NCBI GenBank assembly: GCA_003557065.1
Contig: PWPS01000043.1
Coordinates: forward strand, 1-5,702
From: Candidatus Nealsoniibacteriota bacterium
Lineage (GTDB): Bacteria > Patescibacteriota > Minisyncoccia > Minisyncoccales > PWPS01
Direction of reading: 5' to 3'
Length of the DNA stretch: 5,702 bases
Shown here one piece after another: positions 1 through 3,649 of the stretch. Position 1 is the stretch's first letter. Every line of letters begins with the position of its first letter. The position numbers and the translations under genes were made by a program. Below the pieces are notes generated by a model. It did no database searches and was not told the DNA's origin. It was given only the letters and a program-made list of their open reading frames with translations.

Positions 1-248
1 GTAATTTCACGGTTGATTTGGATGTTAAACAGAGAGCGATTCCGAAGGCGGATGAAAAGATACTGGAGTGTGCCGCCGCCTCGATACTGGCAAAGGTATC
101 AAGGGATAGGGTTATGAGAGAATTTTCAAAAATTTATCCCCATTATGGATTTGATTCCCATAAAGGGTACCCGACTAAAAAACATAAGGAAGCAATACTT
201 GAATACGGACTCTGTCCGATACATAGAAAAACATTCAAGCATCGATAG
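1..248 (+). CDS. rnhB: Ribonuclease HII, C-terminal part (5' end outside window)
   Basis: RNase HII cleaves RNA in RNA/DNA hybrids and starts ribonucleotide excision repair by nicking at single ribonucleotides in DNA. The frame is open from base 3 and encodes 81 residues to a TAG stop, about the last 40% of a typical ~200-residue enzyme. The family core is plain: KADEKILECAAASILAKVSRD, then YPHYGFDSHKGYPT and a C-terminal CPIHRKTF. The Asp of KAD (codon 51-53) aligns with catalytic Asp126 of E. coli RNase HII. The other catalytic residues, including the N-terminal Asp-Glu pair, lie upstream of the window. The in-frame TTG at 18 is internal to the domain and is not a start. A promoter follows before rpmF, so rnhB probably closes the preceding transcription unit. 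Identification is secure. Confidence 0.95.
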   Translation, partial: NFTVDLDVKQRAIPKADEKILECAAASILAKVSRDRVMREFSKIYPHYGFDSHKGYPTKKHKEAILEYGLCPIHRKTFKHR

Positions 249-299
249 GGGGTCTTTTAATTCTTTAACTTTTACGCTAGAATGATCCGGGAGAAGCTT

Positions 300-325
300 A
301 TTGAAAGAAAGACTTGCCTTTCAAT
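300..325 (+). repeat. Inverted repeat overlapping the rpmF promoter -35
   Basis: ATTGAAAG (300-307) and CTTTCAAT (318-325) are perfect 8-base inverted repeats separated by 10 bases. The right arm overlaps the -35 hexamer of the predicted rpmF promoter. The stem is AT-rich and is followed by GGGTTTTCTG rather than a T run, so it would be a poor intrinsic terminator for rnhB. An operator is possible but unproven. Confidence 0.35.
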
Positions 326-342
326 GGGTTTTCTGTTACAAT
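314..342 (+). promoter_or_regulatory. Extended -10 sigma70-type promoter for rpmF-nusB-rnc-rpsP
   Basis: TTGCCT (314-319) and TACAAT (337-342) are separated by exactly 17 bases. TG at 334-335 gives the extended -10 form TGnTACAAT. Transcription would start near 349, leaving a leader of about 60 bases before rpmF. It is the best promoter-like match in the 249-410 gap and is well placed to drive the four-gene block that ends at the terminator after rpsP. Confidence 0.65.
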
Positions 343-366
343 AAACAAACGCATAAATTTTAATAC

Positions 367-401
367 TCGGCAAACCAGTTTTTTTATTGGAAAATAGCCG
401 A
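367..401 (+). promoter_or_regulatory. Hairpin in the rpmF 5' leader
   Basis: TCGGC (367-371) pairs with GCCGA (397-401). Inside it CCAGT (375-379) pairs with ATTGG (386-390), with one G-T pair and a loop of six T. An A-rich internal loop separates the two helices. The fold ends 9 bases before the rpmF ATG, within the leader expected from the 314-342 promoter. It could influence translation start, as autoregulatory ribosomal-protein leaders do, but no specific class is recognised. Confidence 0.4.
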
Positions 402-410
402 AAAAAAGTC

Positions 411-680
411 ATGGCTGTACCGAAAAAAAGAAATACAAAATCCAGAAGAGATAAAAAAAGAATGCACATATATCTTGACAATCCGGCACTTACGGATTGC
501 CCCACCTGTGGAGAAAAAGCCCTCAGGCATCATATGTGTAAAAATTGCGGACATTATAAAGGAAGACAGGTTGTGGATGTGATGGAAGACTTGGTTGAGG
601 GAAAGAAAAAGGAAGAAGAGAAAGAAGAAGACTCCGCAAAAGAAGGCCCTTTGGATATGGAGAATTTATCGACAAAATAA
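411..680 (+). CDS. rpmF: 50S ribosomal protein L32 with charged C-terminal tail
   Basis: L32 is a small zinc-ribbon protein of the large ribosomal subunit. The 89-residue product starts with the diagnostic MAVPKKRNTKSRRDKKR, and a zinc ribbon follows with Cys30, Cys33, Cys43 and Cys46 (CPTCG and CKNCG). I chose the ATG at 411 because MAVPK is the canonical N-terminus. A TTG at 387 would add eight unconserved residues that fall inside the leader hairpin. Typical L32 has about 55-65 residues. Here about 30 extra residues, rich in Lys and Glu, follow position 58. No clear Shine-Dalgarno sequence precedes the start, only an A-rich stretch. It is the first gene of a block with nusB, rnc and rpsP; nusB begins 9 bases after its stop. 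Confidence 0.96.
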   Translation: MAVPKKRNTKSRRDKKRMHIYLDNPALTDCPTCGEKALRHHMCKNCGHYKGRQVVDVMEDLVEGKKKEEEKEEDSAKEGPLDMENLSTK

Positions 681-689
681 TAAGAAGAT

Positions 690-1118
690 ATGTCCACGAG
701 ACACTTGACGAGGCGCATTGTTCTACAAACACTTTACGAATGGGATTTCTTTAATGGAGAGAAAATTTGGTTGGATATTTTAAATAAAAATTTTTTGGAA
801 TTCGGACCGGATTTGGATGAGAGAGAATTCGCTAAAAATATAATAAAGGGTGTTCTGGAGAATTTCGAAGAGATAAACAACATAATAACTTCGGCTGCCC
901 CTCAATGGCCTCTTGAAAAGACGACCTTGATTGATAGAAATGTCTTAAGGATGGGACTTTTTGAGCTCATATATAGTGATGATAAAGAGGTGCCACCGAA
1001 AGTAGCGATTAATGAGGCGATCGAACTGGCGAAAGAGTTCGGGGGAGAAAGTTCCGGTAAATTCGTAAACGGAGTGTTGGGTACTGTCTATAAGGAGATG
1101 AAAGAAGAAAATGAATAA
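690..1118 (+). CDS. nusB: Transcription antitermination factor NusB
   Basis: NusB forms a heterodimer with ribosomal protein S10 (NusE), binds boxA RNA and supports antitermination and processing of rRNA transcripts. The 142-residue product has the usual family length and is all-helical in character. Its basic N-terminus (STRHLTRRIVLQTLYEWDF) matches the RNA-binding N-terminus of the family. The strongest signature is PPKVAINEAIELAKEFGGE followed by KFVNGVLG (about residues 102-131). The motif LIDRNVLRMGLFELIY in the middle is also typical. The ATG at 690 follows a weak AAGAAG and lies 9 bases after rpmF. The 3' end overlaps rnc by 8 bases, which suggests translational coupling. Co-transcription with rnc fits, since both act on rRNA precursors. 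Confidence 0.95.
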   Translation: MSTRHLTRRIVLQTLYEWDFFNGEKIWLDILNKNFLEFGPDLDEREFAKNIIKGVLENFEEINNIITSAAPQWPLEKTTLIDRNVLRMGLFELIYSDDKEVPPKVAINEAIELAKEFGGESSGKFVNGVLGTVYKEMKEENE

Positions 1119-1809
1119 CACGGAAAAGTTTGAAAAACTTGAAGGAGAATTAAATCTCTCTTTCAATGATAAAAATCTTTTAATTCAGGCGTTTTGCCAT
1201 CGTTCTTATCTTAATGAGCATCCCGATTTCGATCTTGGACAGAATGAAAGACTTGAGTTTTTGGGAGATGCGGTGTTGGAGCTGGTTGTTACGGAACATC
1301 TCTTTCATAATTATCCGGAAAAACCCGAAGGAGATTTAACGAATTGGCGGGCGGCATTGGTTAATACCAAGATGATTGCGAGCGTAGCCAAAAGGCTCGG
1401 TCTCGGGAAATATTTACTTCTTTCCAACGGAGAAAAAAGAGAAAGAGGGAAGGCTAAGCAATATATGTTGGCTGATACTTTTGAAGCTTTGATCGGTGCG
1501 ATATATCTTGACGGGGGATATCGGGACGCGCAAAAGTTTATCAAGGATAACCTTTTGATCGAACTTCCGAAAATAATATCTTTAGAACTTTTCAAGGATC
1601 CCAAGTCCGAACTTCAAGAGATCGCTCAAGAAAAAGTGGGAATCACTCCAACTTATGAAATAATAGAGGAATCGGGCCCCGATCATGATAAAAAGTTTAA
1701 AATGGGAGTTTTTCTTGAAGAAAAAAAAATCGGTGAAGGGGAGGGAGGTTCCAAAAAGGAAGCTGAAGAAGCGGCGGCCAAAGAAGCATTAAAGAAAAAG
1801 TTTAAGTAA
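1111..1809 (+). CDS. rnc: Ribonuclease III
   Basis: RNase III is a dimeric, Mg2+-dependent endonuclease for double-stranded RNA that separates 16S and 23S precursors and cleaves structured mRNAs. The 232-residue product has the usual two-domain layout. The endonuclease domain (about 8-155) carries the signature NERLEFLGDAVLE. Glu46, Glu49, Asp53, Asp122 and Glu125 correspond to E. coli Glu38, Glu41, Asp45, Asp114 and Glu117, so the active site is complete. A double-stranded RNA-binding domain (about 162-231) starts at DPKSELQEIAQEK and ends with the Lys/Ala-rich helix KKEAEEAAAKEAL. The ATG at 1111 lies inside the end of nusB. AAGGAG at 1092-1097 is 13 bases upstream, rather far for a Shine-Dalgarno sequence, and a weaker GAAG lies closer. 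rpsP follows after 6 bases. Confidence 0.97.
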   Translation: MNNTEKFEKLEGELNLSFNDKNLLIQAFCHRSYLNEHPDFDLGQNERLEFLGDAVLELVVTEHLFHNYPEKPEGDLTNWRAALVNTKMIASVAKRLGLGKYLLLSNGEKRERGKAKQYMLADTFEALIGAIYLDGGYRDAQKFIKDNLLIELPKIISLELFKDPKSELQEIAQEKVGITPTYEIIEESGPDHDKKFKMGVFLEEKKIGEGEGGSKKEAEEAAAKEALKKKFK

Positions 1810-1815
1810 AAAAAT

Positions 1816-2403
1816 ATGTTAAAAATAAGATTTTCAAGAGCGGGAAGAAAGAAGCAACCATTCTTTAAAATAGTGGTTATCCCTAAGAGTGCTCCTCCGA
1901 CGGGAAGCAAATTCAGAGATCAGGTTGGGACTTATGATCCGGTTACCAAGGATGTGCAGATAGACCATGATAAAGCCAGAGCATGGATTGCCCGTGGTGC
2001 ACAACCTTCGGATACGGTTCATAACCTTTTCATAAAATACGGCGTTATTACGGGTAAGAAAGTTAAAGTTCATGACAAGGACCCCGTAGAGCCGGAAGAA
2101 GAGAAGATTGAAGAAGAAATGAATATAGAATCTTCTGTTAAAAAAGAACAGAAAGAAGAGGTGAAAGAGGAAGAGGTGAAGGAAGACAAAGAAAAGAAAG
2201 AAGAGGAAAATGAAAAAAGTGATAAAGAAGAAAAAGGGAAGAGCTTGGAAGATCTTGATTTCGGGGCGAGGATAAATAATGCTCTGGAAGAAGCCGGAAT
2301 AAAATCAGTAGAGGATTTAAAAGGAAAAACTAAAGAAGAGTTAGCCGAAATAAAAGGGCTTGGTGAAAAATCCATAGAAGCTATAATGGATGAGATTAAG
2401 TAA
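1816..2403 (+). CDS. rpsP: 30S ribosomal protein S16 fused to an RNA polymerase alpha-CTD-like domain
   Basis: S16 is a small-subunit protein needed for 30S assembly. Residues 1-86 are a complete S16: MLKIRFSRAGRKKQPFF, then VGTYDP at 37-42 and a region around WIARGAQPSDTV. Ordinary S16 has about 80-90 residues, but this product has 195. Residues 87-142 are an extremely Lys/Glu-rich linker, probably disordered. Residues 143-195 form a helix-hairpin-helix domain that aligns without gaps, over the stretches compared, with the E. coli RNA polymerase alpha C-terminal domain. Arg152, Asn155, Gly183, Lys185 and Ser186 fall at alpha Arg265, Asn268, Gly296, Lys298 and Ser299, which contact DNA. The S16 call is firm; the domain call is strong by motif, but its function here is unknown. 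The start has no Shine-Dalgarno sequence and lies 6 bases after rnc. A terminator follows. Confidence 0.93.
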   Translation: MLKIRFSRAGRKKQPFFKIVVIPKSAPPTGSKFRDQVGTYDPVTKDVQIDHDKARAWIARGAQPSDTVHNLFIKYGVITGKKVKVHDKDPVEPEEEKIEEEMNIESSVKKEQKEEVKEEEVKEDKEKKEEENEKSDKEEKGKSLEDLDFGARINNALEEAGIKSVEDLKGKTKEELAEIKGLGEKSIEAIMDEIK

Positions 2404-2423
2404 AGATCATTTCTAATTGACTT

Positions 2424-2452
2424 AAAAAAGGACCTTCAAAGGTCCTTTTTTT
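2424..2452 (+). terminator. Intrinsic terminator after rpsP
   Basis: A-tract plus GGACCT (2424-2435) pairs perfectly with AGGTCC plus T-tract (2440-2451), giving 12 base pairs closed by a TCAA loop. Seven T follow the GC core (2446-2452). The A tract on the left arm means it may also work in reverse. It ends the rpmF-nusB-rnc-rpsP block 21 bases after the stop. Confidence 0.9.
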
Positions 2453-2478
2453 AAATGCGTGTTTTTGTGATAAAAGTC

Positions 2479-2506
2479 TTGACATAGATGACAAAGGATA
2501 TAAACT
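2479..2506 (+). promoter_or_regulatory. Sigma70-type promoter for khpA
   Basis: A perfect -35 hexamer TTGACA lies at 2479-2484. The best-spaced -10 is TAAACT (2501-2506) after 16 bases. The better-looking TATAAA (2499-2504) is only 14 bases away. A start near 2513 would place the 5' end of the transcript exactly at the base of the folded leader. Its position just after a terminator and before khpA supports a new transcription unit. Confidence 0.6.
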
Positions 2507-2513
2507 TAAAACA

Positions 2514-2564
2514 GTAGCTTTTTACGGTTCTTTTCGGAAAGGACCCGCAAAAAGGTCGAGCTAC
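2514..2564 (+). ncRNA. Structured 5' leader RNA upstream of khpA (class unknown)
   Basis: GTAGC (2514-2518) pairs with GCTAC (2560-2564). Five T (2519-2523) pair with five A (2549-2553). GGTTCTTT (2526-2533) pairs with AAAGGACC (2538-2545) around a TCGG loop with one G-T pair, and C2525 can pair with G2547. GGTCGA (2554-2559) is left as an asymmetric bulge. This stacked hairpin spans nearly the whole sequence between the promoter and an unstructured AT-rich stretch before khpA. It lacks a T run at its 3' side, so it is not a simple terminator. I could not match it to a known riboswitch or ribosomal-protein leader. Confidence 0.5.
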
Positions 2565-2595
2565 GATTGAATGAATTTAACAAAGACTTATAACT

Positions 2596-2919
2596 ATGGC
2601 TAAGGATTTTGAACCTGCTAGCGATAAAGAGTTTCTTGAATTTATCGTTCAGAACATAGTGGACCATCCCGAAGACGTTGAAGTTGATAGAAAAGTTGAT
2701 GAAATGGGCGTTCTTCTTTCTCTTCACGTGCACCCGGAAGATATGGGTCAAGTTATCGGGAAAGAGGGATCTACTGCCAGAGCTATTAGAAGCCTGGTTA
2801 GGATTATCGGTCTCAAGAACAAAGCTAGAGTAAACTTGAAGATCGTTGAACCCGAAGAAAGATCTACCGGAAGCAGAAGAAGTGAAGAAAAAGAAGGTCT
2901 CGAAGACATCAAAATATAG
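2596..2919 (+). CDS. khpA: KH-domain RNA-binding protein KhpA
   Basis: KhpA is a small single-KH-domain RNA-binding protein. In other bacteria it pairs with KhpB (Jag/EloR) and affects cell elongation and small-RNA function; no khpB lies in this window. The 107-residue product begins with the typical KEFLEFIVQNIVDHPEDV and a short beta segment (LLSLHVHPEDMGQVIG). It carries the KH nucleic-acid-binding loop GKEG at residues 55-58, followed by the helix STARAIRSLVRIIG. Family members usually have about 75-80 residues, so roughly 20 charged residues at the end (EPEERSTGSRRSEEKEG...) are extra. Its place between rpsP and trmD is the classic one, but rimM, often found here, is absent. No Shine-Dalgarno sequence precedes the ATG at 2596. 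A folded leader and its own promoter lie upstream. Confidence 0.92.
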   Translation: MAKDFEPASDKEFLEFIVQNIVDHPEDVEVDRKVDEMGVLLSLHVHPEDMGQVIGKEGSTARAIRSLVRIIGLKNKARVNLKIVEPEERSTGSRRSEEKEGLEDIKI

Positions 2920-2931
2920 TTTGAAGTCATT

Positions 2932-2960
2932 TTGCAGACTTTACGAAGCGGTGCTATTAT
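2932..2960 (+). promoter_or_regulatory. Possible trmD promoter embedded in the terminator
   Basis: TTGCAG (2932-2937) is 17 bases from TATTAT (2955-2960), a five-of-six match to the -10 consensus. TG at 2952-2953 makes it an extended -10. The -10 lies in the left arm and loop of the terminator hairpin. A start near 2967 would give trmD a very short leader of about 17 bases without the complete hairpin. The -35 match is weak, so this rests mainly on the extended -10 and on context. Confidence 0.45.
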
Positions 2961-2979
2961 TTTTATAGCATCGCTTTTT
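2946..2979 (+). terminator. Intrinsic terminator between khpA and trmD
   Basis: GCGGTGCTAT (2948-2957) pairs with ATAGCATCGC (2965-2974) in a 10-bp stem with one G-T pair and a 7-base loop. Two A (2946-2947) can extend it against the following T. Five T (2975-2979) come next. It ends just 4 bases before the trmD ATG, so a transcript reading through from khpA would carry a hairpin where ribosomes must bind. Confidence 0.8.
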
Positions 2980-2983
2980 GGTT

Positions 2984-3646
2984 ATGAAATTTGATATCAT
3001 TACAATTTTCCCGAATATTTTTGACTCTTACTTTTCCGAAAGTTTAATCGGGAAAGCTTGTGATAGAGAACTTATTGAAATCAACATACACGATTTAAGA
3101 GATTTCTCAAAAGACAAATGGGGTAATGTAGATGACAAACCTTATGGAGGAGGGAGAGGAATGGTAATGAAATTAGAACCGATCTATAGAGCTGTAAGAG
3201 AAATTAAAGAAGAGGGAGGAAAAGTTGTTTTTTTTAGCCCCAGGGGAGAAAAATATTCACAAAGCAGTGCGACTCGATTTTCCAATTATGAACAATTAAT
3301 TTTGATTTGTGGAAGATATGAGGGTGTCGATGAGAGGGTTAAGGAGCATCTTGCCGATGAAGTTATTTCTATGCGTGATTATGTTTTGATCGGTGGAGAG
3401 ATTCCGGCTATGGCTGTCGTAGAGTCGGTTTCCAGACTTGTCCCTGGTGTTGTCGGGATCGACAATGAAGGTTTTCTGGAAGAAAGAATGATCGGAGAGG
3501 GTATGATCGAGTATCCCCAATACACCAGACCGGAAGTTTTTGAAACAAACGAAGGGGAGGAATGGAAAGTACCGGAGGTTCTAATCTCCGGACATCATGC
3601 GAATATAGATAAGTGGAAAAAGGATAAAGGAAAAATAATTAATTAG
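2984..3646 (+). CDS. trmD: tRNA (guanine37-N1)-methyltransferase, short form
   Basis: TrmD uses S-adenosylmethionine to methylate G37 next to the anticodon of tRNAs, which prevents +1 frameshifting. The product has 220 residues and the SPOUT knot-fold signatures in order: MKFDIITIFP at the start, DDKPYGGGRGMVM (50-62), SPRGEKYS (85-92), CGRYEGVDERV (109-119), YVLIGGEIPAM (133-143), SRLVPGVVG (150-158, with Arg151 at E. coli Arg154), YPQYTRPE and VPEVLISGHHANI. I chose the ATG at 2984 because it begins the canonical MKFD; a TTG at 2978 lies in the terminator T run. E. coli TrmD has 255 residues. Here about 35-40 residues of the C-terminal tRNA-contacting region are missing, with no sign of a frameshift. 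The segment holding catalytic Asp169 in E. coli reads LEERMIGEG, with no Asp. Confidence 0.95.
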   Translation: MKFDIITIFPNIFDSYFSESLIGKACDRELIEINIHDLRDFSKDKWGNVDDKPYGGGRGMVMKLEPIYRAVREIKEEGGKVVFFSPRGEKYSQSSATRFSNYEQLILICGRYEGVDERVKEHLADEVISMRDYVLIGGEIPAMAVVESVSRLVPGVVGIDNEGFLEERMIGEGMIEYPQYTRPEVFETNEGEEWKVPEVLISGHHANIDKWKKDKGKIIN

Positions 3647-3649
3647 ATT

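Noticed and set aside
255..283. Second promoter candidate TTTTAA / TAGAAT after rnhB
   Set aside because: The -10 is good and spacing is 17, but the -35 matches only three positions, and the 314-342 promoter is closer and has an extended -10.
387..410. TTG at 387 as an earlier rpmF start
   Set aside because: It adds eight unconserved residues before the canonical MAVPKKR and lies within the leader hairpin; ATG at 411 is preferred.
2070..2375. Open frame on the - strand, Ser/Phe-rich, opposite rpsP
   Set aside because: It is the antisense shadow of the Lys/Glu linker: GAA/AAG codons read backwards give TTC/CTT. It has no start context and no recognisable domain.
2514..2595. Known riboswitch classes for the khpA leader (preQ1, fluoride, guanidine-II)
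   Set aside because: The conserved core sequences I know for these classes are not present, and the single ACGG is not in a hairpin loop as guanidine-II requires.
2978..2983. TTG at 2978 as an earlier trmD start
   Set aside because: It falls in the T run of the terminator; MKFD from the ATG at 2984 is the family N-terminus.
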